Notes: generated from the sequence alone by a model not told the origin. DNA of 64,000 nt from Drosophila persimilis (GCF_003286085.1 NW_020825348.1:496001-560000); one strand, 5' to 3'. Numbered from the stretch's first letter, positions 24,201 to 35,443 are shown. Numbers and translations: made by a program.

Positions 24201-24746
24201 TCTGCGCGAGATCGCAGAGCAGTTAGATCTCTTCCTTATATGGGTCCCCGGCCACAGGGACATCGAGGGGAACGACACCGCCGACGAGCTAGCCAGGCAG
24301 GGTACTACGATCCCTCTCCTATCGGAGAGGGAGCAGGTAGCGATGCCCTTGGCTACGTGCAGGCTCCTAATGCACGAATTGTTCGAGCAAAATGCCAATA
24401 GGAGATGGCAGCAAACCGTCTCCTGTAAAGTTTCAAGCGCTCAGCAGAGCTGTATAGACTCAGCAGAGCACAGTGCTCTGCAGTTACTCGAGCCATTACG
24501 GGACACTGGCAGATCGGCACTCATGCCTCTAGACTGTCAATCCCTCATAACGGCTTCTGCAGGAGTTGTCGCGACGAGGAGGAGGAGGAATCGGTCCCCC
24601 ACTTCTTCTGCCACTGCCCAGCCCTTGGAAATCGTCGTCTTCGTATTCTCGGGGCCGCTTTTCTCACGGACATTTCGGACCTGTCCGAAATCAAACCAGG
24701 GACCTTGTCCAAATACATCCAAGCCACCGGATGGGACTGCCCTTAA
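21184..24746 (+). pseudogene. LOA ORF2: endonuclease, RT, RNase H, zinc knuckle
   Basis: Endonuclease lies at about 21184-21880. The shared frameshift follows (near 21905-21975), and a private 1-bp insertion near 22197 restores the original phase. TAG at 22450-22452 interrupts the region before RT. From ATG 22717 an open frame holds RT: FLDIEGAF (residues 57-64), GTPQGGVLSP (113-122), YADD (146-149). RNase H follows: FYTDG (407-411), FQAEIAAIKEA, FSDSQ, and GHRDIEGNDTADE. Compared with the minus-strand relatives, about 20 bases are missing near 24430, which shifts the frame. The true C-terminus is in the next frame, with CRSCRDEE...HFFCHC, and ends at TAA 24744-24746. The open frame that continues to 24936 is therefore out of phase after about 24430. 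Confidence 0.88.
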
Positions 24747-24907
24747 TCCTGCAGTACTCTGCTCTCACGGTTCAGGCAACGAGAAGGGGCACATGCCCAA
24801 GCGGCAACACAACGGACCTTCTATAGGTCCAAGTGAGCTCGGGGGCGGGAGGCTCACATCCCCCCCTCCCGGCTACTTCCTTAACCTAACCTATCCTATA
24901 TGTATGT

Positions 24908-25524
24908 ATGTACATATATTATATTTATGTATATAAAGATCCTCCTAAACAAACGTAAAGCGCCTGTCTCTTGGCAGTTGAGAAAGATTTCAATTTTGAA
25001 AGAACTTGTACAAGTACAATTCGATGACGCTACTGTTCAGCCGTCTTTTGGTTTCTGTGACATAACATTTTATTCCGATAGAGTGTGGTTACCTGCATAA
25101 CATATCCTGCATATTAAGAAACATAACATTTTTAAATTAGAAGAATCTTTGATTTCCGACAAATAAAAGCCGGATAATTTTGTAATTCTCATTTTTGCAG
25201 GAAAAAATATAAAAAAATTGTTATTGTTTTTTATTTAAGTTTCTCCTAAACATAATAATACATATTTAATTTTATTTTCATTACTTGTATTACTGTTTAC
25301 GGTTAAGGTTAAGTAAGGTTTTTAGATGTTGAATTGGCTTAGTTTTGAATTTTAGTGTGTCAGCGGTGGTTTTTTAACTATTCGGTAGTTGGTTCCATAG
25401 GCGAATAGGGTAAATGAAAAAGCGTCTTTTGGAGCTGTTTAAGACAATATTATTTCAAACAATCTTATTTGTTTACCGTTATGCAGTCAACCTTCAAATG
25501 TCAGATAAATAGAGTAATAGAGAG
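24908..25524. other. AT-rich sequence between the LOA array and the BEL element
   Basis: About 620 bp with no counterpart elsewhere in the window and no convincing gene. It contains long A/T runs and GGTTAAGGTTAAGTAAGG near 25301. It is the flank of the LOA insertion (right) and of the BEL 5' LTR (left), so it is the best candidate for non-transposon sequence here. An older, unrecognised repeat is equally possible. Confidence 0.5.
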
Positions 25525-25804
25525 TGTTAAGGCAAATCAGTTGCCTGCCTATATATATTTATACATCTATAATTATACCTAAGAGACATGTATGAAATCA
25601 CGCTCTTGTATTGTAATGTCGTGCGCTCTTATACCATGTTGCTAACGGAGCCTATGCAACCAGCAGCCGCTCATGAAGAGGGCGCCGCTTTAGAATAAAC
25701 TCACTTATAATTGAAGTGCACAAGTTTTGATCTGTCGGTCTGTCTGATTCCAGTGTCTAATTAAACCCTTAGAAATCGTTCCTAACGGCAGGCTATTTAG
25801 CACA
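25525..25804 (+). repeat. BEL family 1, 5' LTR and primer-binding region
   Basis: The start TGTTAAGG is fixed by the 3' LTR start at 31812. The end is approximate: a plausible ...TTAGCACA lies just before TGGCGCCCCCGGGTGGAC (25813-25830), which is placed and shaped like a primer-binding site. I could not assign the primer tRNA. The full 3' LTR is not in the window for comparison. Confidence 0.6.
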
Positions 25805-26009
25805 TCCATTTTTGGCGCCCCCGGGTGGACACTGATTTTCTGGATTGGACAGAAGTTGTACTGGATTAATCTTGGCGCTTCGTTGGATATCCCCATTGGA
25901 TATCATCCCTCGCTCGTTGCTGTTGCTGTTCCTGCAGCTGTCATTGGTGGCCCGCTGGACTTCAAACTTCGCTACTCTTGAGAGCTGCTTGTGGGTATTC
26001 CTGGTTGGT

Positions 26010-27150
26010 ATGAACTTGTGGGAGGGAATGCATCGGTGTTCAAACAACCCTCAACAAGTGCCACAGGTAAATCAAAGTGCCCAATTATTTCATCAAAAGT
26101 ATATAAATACTTTCCAATTACAAGTAGAAATTGAGGATGTCAACCCAGATTTAGCTTATCGAGCCGAGCTTGAGGATTTATGTACTGAGGCTAAATCCAC
26201 GCTCAAGTGCATGTCTGCTAAATTTGAGCAACGGACAGCAAATGAGTCGGTATTAAATACGACAATTGCTACAAATAGACATTTGCCGCCAGTAAAATTG
26301 CCCAAATTCAGTGGCGATTATACCGAGTATAACAATTTTATCGGCCTATTTAGTAGCATAGTGGATAGCGATCCCACATTAAGCAATGTGTAGAAATTTA
26401 ATCATTTATTGACTTGCTTAGAGAAAGAAGCGCTAGGAGTAGTAAAGGCTTATCCAGTGACCGAACAAAACTATCCGAAGGCCCTTAGTGCCTTAATGAA
26501 GGTATACGATAATGATTGTTTAATATTCTTAAATAGTATAGCCCGTCTGTTCGAGTTGCAAAGCATGCAAGGTCCGTCTGCATCTGGGCTGAGATCCCTT
26601 CTTGACACAGCTTCCGCTATTTACGAGCCGCTATTGTCTGTAGGAGATTATAAACAAATTTCGGATGCTTTTCTGATACACATTGTCATGTCCAAGGTAG
26701 ATCAGAAAACCCGCTTTCGATGGGAAGAGAATATGGCCTATCAATCCGTTTCATATTGGACAGACTGTGTATTTTCACTTAACCAACCTACCAACATTTA
26801 TCTGCAGAAGAGACGAATTCAGGGCAATCTAGAGGAAAAAAGACAATTCAGGATTCACAGAGCAAGTAATCACAGAGCAAGCAATCTGGAAAGACTTCGT
26901 TGACTGTGGCTCAAGCCAAACTTCTCAAGATATGAAATGTTCATTTTGCAAGGCAACTGATCATTTCATCACTTCTCGCTCGGCTTTCGCTGCGGCTTCA
27001 GTCGCAACCCGCTTCCAATTTGCAAAGGGAGTTCCGCTATGCATTAATTGCCTACGCAAAGGACACATTGTGTCGAAGTGCAAATCGTCACATTTCAGAG
27101 CCTGTTCCAAACCGCATCATACTTTGTTACATCGTTACACAACTGACTCA
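26010..27150 (+). pseudogene. BEL family 1 gag
   Basis: Likely starts at ATG 26010 or downstream; the start is uncertain. The capsid-like part contains LPPVKLPKFSGDYTEY (near 26285) and KFNHLLTCLEKEALG, typical of BEL gag. An in-frame TAG at 26391-26393 splits it, and a frameshift lies between 26903 and 26932. The C-terminus has the BEL-type cysteine region: CSFCKATDH, CINCLRKGHIVSKC, then CSKPHHTLLH (26938-27135). Confidence 0.8.
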
Positions 27151-27199
27151 TCTACAAGTCAAGCTGCATTGGACAATCCGCCTGCAAGAATTCTAAACG

Positions 27200-28770
27200 C
27201 ACGTCCACTAGTTTCGAATCATGCAATGGCACGCGATAATGACCAAGTAATTTTAGGCACAGCAGTTATCGACATTAAAGGCAGCTCAAGCCAGCGTCAG
27301 CCAGCCAGAGTATTGTTGGACTCTGGTTCTCAAGTGAACTTTATCACCGATGAATTGGCAAAAAGTCTGCAGTTAAAGAGAACTGGAAAGCATATTAGTT
27401 TGTTAGGTATTGGAAAATCCAGCTTATCGGCACACCAAGTTGTGCAAACCACAATCTGCTCTCGCATACACCCATTCGAAATACTGGCAGATTTCGTGAT
27501 TTTTATACCCGATACTCAAAATGAGTATTGGGGTATATTAGATTTGTGGTAAAAGTGGATGTGTGTAACGTCCAGAAGGAATCGTTTCCGACCCTATAAA
27601 GTATATATATTCTTGATCAGCATCAATAGCCGAGTCGATTGAGCCCTGTCTGTCTGTCCGTCCGTCCGTCTGTCCGTCTGTCCGTCCCCTTCAGCGCCTA
27701 ATGCTCAAAGACTATAAGAGCTAGAGCAACGATGTTTTGGATCCAGACTTCTGTGATATGTCACTGCTCCAAAAATATTTCAAAACTTTGCCCCGCCCAC
27801 TTCCGCCCCCACAAAGGGCGAAAATCTGTGGCATCCACAATTTCGACGATACGAGAAAACTAAAAACGCAGAATCGTAGAAGATGACTATATCTTCTAGA
27901 GTGCAAAATCTGAACCAGATCGTATAATTATTACAGCCAGAATCACGAAAACAATTTCACTCTTTCTCGCTCTGTCTCACTCTAACACACAGGTTTCATG
28001 GTCGGTTTTGCCAATTGCAAAATATGAGTTCAAGGATCTCAGAACCTATAAAAGCCAGAGCAACCAAATTTGGTATCCACACTCCTGTGATATCGGACCT
28101 TGACCGTTTCATGTCCAAATTTCGCCACACCCCCTTCCGCCCCCGCAAAGGACGAAAATCTGAGGCAACCACAAATCTCAGAGACTATTAAGGCTAGAGT
28201 AACCAAATTTGGTACACACACTCCTTTAAGATGTCACTATAAAACGTATATCTCAGAATTTCCCGACGCCCGACGTCACGCTCAGACTGATTTTCTGTCT
28301 CTCTCGCACGCACTCTTTGTCGTGTCGTTAAATATTAGCGGCGTCTGCCGGAGGAGAGCCATACTGACTTAGTATCGGGTATAACCGTAGAGTTGCGGTG
28401 TCCGCAGCAACTCACAACGTTCCCCCTCGTTTTAAAATCGATTTCCTCGTACCATCCAGAAAAGGCGGTTCCGCCTGATCCAGTCTTTTACAAGCCACAA
28501 AAAGTTGATCTGCTTTTAGGTGCAGACGCCTTTTGTGATATCGTAAGTATTGGTCAAGTAAAACAGGGCAGAGAGGCACTAACCTTAAAAAACACTGTTT
28601 TGGTGGTGTCTGGCCGTTGCAAGTCCAAAGGCCCTCAAGCCATATCAACTTGCTCTATGGCACAGTTCAAGCAGCCTGCCCGCTCGACAGCTTGGTCAAA
28701 CGTTTCTGGGAGTTGGAAAATGTTCCAAATGCATAGAAGGACTGTATACCCCCGAAGAAACTATGTGTGA
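27200..28770 (+). pseudogene. BEL family 1 protease region, split by DINE-1
   Basis: The aspartic protease active site is VLLDSGSQVNF near 27312. The frame runs to ...EILADFVI at about 27500, is interrupted by a DINE-1, and resumes as LKSISSYHPEKA (28433 on) with the conserved KVDLLLGADAF and VSGRC. The joined flanks fit without loss of protein sequence, which fixes the insertion point. It ends in stops near 28740. Confidence 0.82.
27505..28430 (-). mobile_element. DINE-1/INE-1-like element in BEL protease (926 bp)
   Basis: On the plus strand it runs from ATACCCGATACTCAAAATGA to AACGTTCCCCCTCGT, the reverse of the insert at 50893-52000, about 180 bp shorter. It contains the tract of CCGTCTGTCCGTC units near 27658-27690 and three blocks of GCCCCCACAAAGG(G/A)CGAAAATC type. 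The insertion lies in a T/A run (GATTTTTA / GTTTTAAAA). Confidence 0.85.
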
Positions 28771-30580
28771 AAAATCCTTTATCGACACTATCACACGTCT
28801 ACCCTCCGGTCGATTGAAAGTTTCTTTGCCATTTAAGTCTAGCCCGACATCTCTCGGTTCGCCGTTTGAGACAGCCAGAAGACGATTTTTGTCTTTAGAA
28901 AGGCGATTATGCCAAAAACCTGCCATAAAATCGATGTTTATGGACTTTATGGAGGAATACCTGTCGTTAGGCCATATGACTGCAATGGTAAACTCAATCC
29001 CGGCAGAGCCGCATTGTTTCATCCCGTATCAATGCGTGGAACGACCACAAAGTACATCCACTAAGCTTAGAGTAGTGTTCGATGCGTCGTGCAAAACAAC
29101 GAGTCAAGTCTCGCTCAATGATTTACTCATGGTTGGAGAAACCATCCAGCCGTGCCTATACGCAACGTTGTTAAGATTTCGGCGTCGCAAATTTGCCCTT
29201 ACAGCAGACATTACAAAAATGTACCGTCAAGTCGAACTTGATGAGGCGCATCGCAAATTCCAATTAATTATTTGGAGACGTGCAAGTTCGGATCCCTTGC
29301 AAGTGTTTCGTCTCAATGCGGTAACTTATGGCACGGCCAGCGCACCATTTCTTGCTGTCAGGTGCTTGAAGTATCTAAGCGAAACTCATTTAAATTCGCA
29401 TACACTTGGCTCAAAGTCTCTTGCTTCAGATTTCTATGTTGACGATCTTCTTACAGGCGCAGACACGAAATCCGAACTACTGATATTGCGTCAACAGCTA
29501 GTTGAAATCCTAGAGCCAGCCGGGTTTGTGCTGACGAAGTGGACTGCTAATTGTCAACTAGGTGACAGTCAGAAAGAGAATCTGGTTATTTCGAGTGGAG
29601 ATCAGCAAGATTGCAAAACTCTTGGACTGATTTGGAACCCACAGGCAGACATTTTCAAGTACTGTCTGAAACCAATAGTCTCGTCCGAAACCACAACCAA
29701 GAGAGTAATGTTATCCGTCATAGCCAGTCTTTTCGATCCCTGGGGTCTGCTATGTCCGGTGATTACTAATGCAAAAATCTTCTTACAGGAAATTTGGCTT
29801 TTGAGCCTTGGTTGGGACGATCCCATTCTCTTAAAATTGCAACAAAGATGGGAGTCGATGGTTTCGGACATGCAAAGGTTGCATGAAGTCACCATTCCAC
29901 GTTTTGTAGGAGCAAGCAAAAGCACTCGATGTCAAATACATGGGTTTGCAGATGCGTCCACGCGAGCATACGGCTGCTGCATCTCCGTTCGTGTGTAACA
30001 TTCAAATGGAGTGTCCGTTAACTTATTAACGGCAAAGTCAAGGGTGGCACCCTTAAAGATAAAAACAATCCCAAGATGAGAGCTATGTGCCGCTCATCTG
30101 TTGGCAAAGTTGTGGGAGGAAGTTCGATCTATTATTGATTGCCCCGTAGAGGAGGTTATATTGTGGTCAGATTCGGAAGTGGTTCTACATTGGCTGCAAA
30201 CTCATCCCTCCCAGTTAACAACATTTGTATCAAATCGAGTTGCAGAGATACAGGAAATTACTTCGACTACCTCATGGAGACATGTACCCAGCAAAGAAAA
30301 TCCTGCAGATCCAGTATCTCGGGGATCATCAGTAGCAGACTTAGATTCACTATTTTGGCTTAACGGCCCGTCATTCCTGCAACAAAATGCCATGGATTGG
30401 CCTCAAAATCTTTATTTACGTTTGGCAGAAGCGGACGCGTCAGTAGAGAAGAAGAAGGTAGCCACTTCGCTTGTCGCGGCCGATGGCGAACACAATCCCA
30501 TCCTCACCCTAATAGAAAACTCATCATCATATATGAAAGTGGTAGTGCACAATTGCATATATCCGCCGGTTCATAAATAA
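28763..30580 (+). pseudogene. BEL family 1 reverse transcriptase and RNase H
   Basis: The open frame 28763-29998 has RT motifs LRVVFDASCKT, ALTADITKMYRQV (catalytic Asp near 29210), TYGTASAPF and FYVDDLLTG (near 29433). RNase H begins GFADASTRAYG (near 29943) and is broken by TAA 29996-29998. It resumes at 30101 with ILWSDSEVVLHWL and RHVPSKENPADPVSRG. Both parts are recognisable, but the gene is not continuous. Confidence 0.85.
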
Positions 30581-30782
30581 AAGGAAAGGCGTAACTTGGA
30601 GTAGTACTTTTCCGTCATCAGAAGAGCTCGGCGCAGCGTTTCTAGCAGCAGTTGAAGCTGTTCAAAGAGACGCATTCCCGCAGGAGATTGACAAAATAAA
30701 AAAGTCATTAAAGTTGCAGGCATCACTTCAAAAACTAACTGCCTTCATTTCGGAAGAACAAGTGGGCTCATGATCGTTTTCG

Positions 30783-31785
30783 TTGGTTCGAGTAGGTGGT
30801 CGCCTATTAAACGCTCCTCTAGCCCATAATGCAAAATTTCCACTGTTAATGCCAACAAATTGTAGATTTGTTACCCTCTATCTTAGCTATTTGAATCGAG
30901 CCAATTGTCACGCTGGACCCCGTGCACCAGTGGGATTCCTAAGACAGTCCATGTGGCTGATAAATGTACGAAGAGAGTGCAGTTCCATTGTCCGGAAATG
31001 CGTACACTGTTTCCACTACAAGCCGAAGCTTCTCTCACAAATCATGGGATATCCGCTTCCCGCTGATCGATTGCGTTCGAATCGACCCTTCGAGATTAGC
31101 GGAGTTGATTTGCTTGGACCGGTTCGTGTATCGCTTGGGATTCGTGGCTAGCAGCCTCTTAAGATGTACATAGCAGTGTTTGTCTGCTTTGCATCTAAGG
31201 CCGTACACCTAGATATTGTAAAAGACCTGACCTCTAATACATTTATTTTGTGCTTATCCAGGTTTGTTGGACGTCGTGGGCCTCTTGTCAAACTCTATTG
31301 CGACAACGCCACGAATTTTTTTGGTGCAGCTCGCATGCTCAAGGAGCGCATGGATGCAGTCAATGCCAAGGACGAAGCCCTCAAGGCGTATGCTGCGGCT
31401 CACAGTTTTTCGGTGGAATTCATTGTCCCGCGAGCCCCGCACATTGGAGGCCTGTGGGAATTGGCGGTGAAGTCCGCCAAGAATCTGCTGCTCAGGGCTA
31501 TGGGCAGCGCAGTGCTCAAGGAGGACGAGCTGCATACGGTTCTCGTGGACGTCGAGGCCGTGCTCAAATCCAGACCACTGGTGGTCGACAATGGTCGCCA
31601 ACTTGGAGCCAGGCAGAGTGGTGGCAATTCAGGAGGACAACGTGCCCCCTCAAATGTGGCTCACCGCAATAGTGGAGGAAGATATCCCAGGAGCGGACGG
31701 GAAGGTTCGCGTGGCCTTGATTAGGACTAAGGCCGGGGTCTACAAGCGATCGATCCATCGCTTGGCGCCTATTCCAGTGGATTGA
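30783..31785 (+). pseudogene. BEL family 1 integrase
   Basis: RVGGRLLNAPL opens the region. A zinc-binding segment has NCHAGPR...CVHCFHYKP, followed by GVDLLGPV (first catalytic Asp), CDNATNFFGA (second) and APHIGGLWELAVKS (Glu). The frame is broken near 31150 and again near 31590. There, sequence between the catalytic core and the C-terminal domain appears deleted; the C-terminal domain IRTKAGVYKRSIHRLAPI is in another frame (31591-31785). From about 31150 the DNA is clearly more GC-rich than the rest of the element. Confidence 0.82.
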
Positions 31786-31811
31786 AGCCTATAGGCTGTC
31801 AACGCGGCCGA

Positions 31812-31847
31812 TGTTAAGGCAGATCAGTTGCCTGCCTATATATATAT
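31812..31847 (+). repeat. BEL family 1, 3' LTR remnant
   Basis: Only 36 bp are present: TGTTAAGGCAGATCAG to TATATATATA. The rest would lie beyond the errantivirus and the right array, outside this window. Two A/G differences from the 5' LTR start fit an old element. Confidence 0.8.
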
Positions 31848-32387
31848 AGTGACATATCCATAACTCCCCACATCCCATACACTCAAGAATCAATAACTGT
31901 TTCTTCCCATACTCCAAGCTAGGGCCCCCATAATATAAACAATGGACCCCATTGTTTCATCAACATTAGAATCACGCCACTCTCGAGAAATCGATTCTTT
32001 AGAATCACGCCACTCATGAGGACCAATCAAAGCTAGACATAAAACCAAGGAGTATCACATTCCTAGCTCCGTCATGTAATGCAACACCGATCGCCAGCAG
32101 TGGATGCCTTTCATCAAAGCCGACGCATCCCCAAATATCGATCCAGGCACGTACGCCACCGACACGTAGATGCAGCCGAGGAAAGCAACGCCCGAAGCCA
32201 GAGTCGGGAGTTCCAAGAGATGGGCTCATGGAAACTAGCCAGCAGCAGAGAGATCAGTTCCGTTTGAGACAAGCAGACCCAAAGTCAAGTCGGGGAATTC
32301 ATTTAAATCTTGTGACATAAAGATATTTAAGTTTGTAAAATAAAAGTCTTTTTTTAAAAACTTAAAATAGAGTTGCGGATATTTAAC
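31848..32387 (+). repeat. Errantivirus 5' LTR
   Basis: About 540 bp, from AGTGACATATCC to ATTTAAC just before TGGCG at 32388. It contains an AATAAA polyadenylation signal near 32339. There is a short local repeat of GAATCACGCCACTC (near 31968 and 32001). No second LTR is in view, so the boundaries rest on the family start and on the primer-binding position. Confidence 0.75.
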
Positions 32388-32690
32388 TGGCGTAAGATTT
32401 CGTTTAAAATTAACACCTATATTTTGGTAATGGTCAGCTTGTGTAATTTCTAATTACTGTGATCACGTAATCCCGGAATCGTTAATAAAATTGTGAAATC
32501 CGCCAAAGAACCTATGTGTTACGAGCACATACGATTTGCAAAACTAAAATTAAGTGAACTGAAGTAAGCGGAGATAGTGATCCACCTAGAACAGTGAAAC
32601 ACTAAATACAAAATCAAAAAACTTACAAGTGAACCAAAATAAAGTTAAAAACTACTGAAAACAAAACAAAACCCAATCAACACCAACAAC
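32388..32690 (+). other. Errantivirus untranslated leader
   Basis: Begins TGGCGTAAGATTTCG where a primer-binding site should be; only the first bases fit the TGGCGC sites of the group, and the tRNA cannot be named. The rest is A-rich with no open frame up to ATG 32691. Confidence 0.6.
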
Positions 32691-33439
32691 ATGGCGTTAC
32701 CACCACTATCATTGAGCGAAATCCACTTGAACCAGGAACTGCTGTCGATCCGACAAATACCTGCCTGACGGATCAACGGCGCTGATCAACGAGTTCAAAA
32801 ATCACACACCATATGAAGAACTCTTACGACAACTATACACCACCAGATTCAACGGCAGAAAACTTAGAAAACATACCAGAAAATAATGTCATTTATAAAA
32901 ACGCTTTGAACAACACAATTAAAGATGTCATTACTCGAAAACTTCCTGACAGAATGTTCATGACCTTAGCAAGAAAAGATATTACCACAATGTCTAATCT
33001 TAAGAAGGCAGCACAAGAAGAAGGATTGTACGAAGCTAGTACAACAGATTCAGGTACAAATAAAGATCAATCGAAATTGTCTCAATCAAATCGAAAGAAT
33101 GTTGGAAACTATTATCCAAATTATAATACTACTAACTATCACAATCAAACTCAGAGTTCATCTGGAACAGGTCAGACTAATCAAACAAATCAAAATTCCC
33201 AAAATCCTGGATTATACAATGAGTTCAAAAATTCCTTGAATCAAGGTAGGGCTCAGAATCCATTCAATCAGCAAATATCTCAAAACCAAGCTAGTGGGAG
33301 TGGACCCAACCAACCTACTAAAAGAGGGAGGGAGAACCAGAGTGGCCAAACGAAGATGGACGTAAATTTTCATCAAGCCGCCTCGGAAGAAACCGAGGAA
33401 GACCCTATACAAACATTACCATTAATAAAAGAATATTAA
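32691..33439 (+). pseudogene. Errantivirus gag, internally deleted
   Basis: Starts MALPPLSLSEIHLNQ at 32691 and hits TGA at 32766. Capsid sequence resumes in another frame (LINEFKNHTPYEELL near 32792) and then in the 32813-33439 frame. Most of the N-terminal half seems deleted. The C-terminus is rich in Asn, Gln and Ser, as in this group, with no CCHC knuckle. Confidence 0.75.
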
Positions 33440-35393
33440 GGTGTATCGCTGACTCGGGATCATCGATCAACATCATGAAAGAAAATTATACAGATTCCGA
33501 GATAAAAGACGATAACCTTACGGTCCATACCATCAATGGACCTGTCCGTTTAACTAAGAGTATAATGAGGAATGCGAACAAAACATGTCCGTCCGAACAA
33601 AAGTTCTACATACATAACTTTTCCGAAAATTATGATATTTTATTAGGAAGAGAATACTTGATGGCAAGTAAAGCCGTCATCGATTACAGAAATGACACTG
33701 TAACACTAGGAGCTAGGTCGTACCCAATAATTCAGAGTGGAGAAGCTATTGAAGCCGGCAAGACCGCACAGAAGTGCACTGATCCCTCTACAAAGGGAGA
33801 TCAATACTTCGCTTCCGCTCTAGACAGTGAATTAAGGGAATGTAATCAATTAAGATTGGAACACTTAAACGACGAAGAGAGGGAAGAGTTAAAGAAGGTC
33901 TTATATGAGTTTAAGGATGTGCAGTACAGAGAAGGTGACAATTTGACTTTCACAAGTACAATCAAGCACGAGATCAAAACTCAACATGAAGACCCGGTCT
34001 ACAGACGACCATACAAATATGCCCAGATACATGATCAGGAGGTAAACCAGCAAATCAAAGATATGATCAGGCAGGGAATAATTCGAAAGTCGAATTCTCC
34101 TTACTGCTCGCCCATATCTATGATTCCGAAGAAGATAGATGCTTCAGGAAAGCAAAAATATCGAATGGTAGTATACTATAGAAGTCTAAATGAAATAACA
34201 GTTAAGGACAAATTCCCAACTCCACGAATGGATGAAATCCTAGACAAACTAGGTAAATGTCAGTATTTTACGACAATCGATTTAGCAAAAGGTTTCCATC
34301 AAATACCCATGGAACCCAGCTCAATCCCTCCACTAAGCATGGACATTACGAGTTCACTCGTATGCCCTTTGGGCTAACCACTGCCCCAGCTACCTTCCAA
34401 AGATGTATGAACAATCTGCTAGAAGAGTTAATCTTCAAAGATTGCTTTGTATACTTAGATGACATCATTGTATTTTCCACTTCATTGGAAGAACACTTGT
34501 TGTCACTAAGGAGAGTATTTGGAAAGTTGAGAGACGCCAACTTGAAGCTACAAATGGATAAATGTGAATTCATGAAAAAGGAAACTGAATTCCTAGGTCA
34601 TGTAGTCACGACTGAAGGAATAGTACCAAATCCAGGCAAAATCTCTGCCATTGTCAAATTTCCAATACCAGAAACGACTAAACAAATAAAGTCATTCTTA
34701 GGTCTGTGCGGGTTCTACAGGAAATTCATTCCTAATTTTGCAAACATAGCAAAACCCATGACACTCAAACTAAAGAAAGGAGCTGTCATAGACCCCATGG
34801 AAGAAAAGTACGTCGAGGCATTTGAGAGACTAAAAGTACTCATCACCTCAGACCCTATCCTTGCGTTCCCAGACTTTGACAAAATGTTCACGGTAACAAC
34901 CGACGCTAGTAACATAGCATTGGGAGCGGTTTTGTCACAAGAACACAAACCGATCTGCTACGCTAGCAGAACCCTAAATGAACATGAAATAAACTATTCA
35001 GCCATCGAAAAGGAATTATTAGCGATCGTATGGGCAACCAAGTATTTCCGTTCATACCTGTTCGGTAGAACATTCGAGATACAAAGCGATCATAAACCCT
35101 TGATTTGGTTGAACAACCTCAAGGAGCCAAATATGAACTTACAAAGGTGGAAAATAAAACTGAATGAGTTTGATTTTAAAATGAAATATCTACCAGGCAA
35201 AGAAAATCATGTAGCTGATGCCTTATCAAGGGTAAAGATTAATGAAAATCTCCTTGGAGAAGCTTCCAATAGCGTTGGTGCAACTGTACATAGCGCACAG
35301 GAAGACAATCTAAATCACATTGCTATCACGGAAAGACCAATTAACTATTACAATCGGCAAATTGAGCTAATAAAAGGCAATGAAGATAAGTAG
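33440..35393 (+). pseudogene. Errantivirus pol: protease, RT, RNase H
   Basis: pol begins at the end of gag in a shifted frame, as expected for a -1 frameshift. Protease active site IADSGSS is near 33446. RT: SNSPYCSPISMIPKK, a changed VVYYRSLNEIT (usually VDYR), [24 protein letters not shown] and VYLDDIIVF (near 34449). A short deletion near 34325 shifts the frame between FHQI and MPFGL. RNase [16 protein letters not shown] and the end [15 protein letters not shown] 35391-35393 and a further indel near 35425 cut it from integrase. Confidence 0.87.
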
Positions 35394-35443
35394 AAACAAT
35401 TCGTTATTTTCACAAGCTAATCATCAAGATCACGTATAAGGAA

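Larger units (their letters stand above)
19358..24896 (+). mobile_element. Complete LOA-like non-LTR retrotransposon (founder-type copy)
   Basis: Runs 5,539 bp from GGCCGTCAGCC to TTAACCTAACCTATCC, bounded by 11-bp direct repeats TATATGTATGT (19347-19357 and 24897-24907). No poly(A) tail is seen; the 3' end is TAACC-like. Coding order is ORF1, AP endonuclease, RT, RNase H and a C-terminal CCHC-type knuckle, as in the LOA clade (LOA, Bilbo, TRIM). This is the only copy in the window with RT beyond motif A. Several lesions make it inactive as it stands. The right edge of the array is the right edge of this element. Confidence 0.9.
25525..31847 (+). mobile_element. Degraded BEL/Pao LTR retrotransposon (family 1)
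   Basis: Bounded by TGTTAAGGC(A/G)(A/G)ATCAGTTGCC at 25525 and again at 31812, the starts of the 5' and 3' LTRs. The interior gives gag, protease, RT, RNase H and integrase in BEL/Pao order. It is interrupted by a DINE-1 (27505-28430), and its 3' LTR is cut after 36 bp by the errantivirus at 31848. Many frameshifts and stops show it is old relative to the arrays. Confidence 0.88.

Noticed and set aside
22717-24936. A single 739-aa protein through to 24936
   Set aside because: The last part is out of phase; the zinc-knuckle C-terminus and stop are in another frame (to 24746), and the open tail runs past the element end into flanking sequence.
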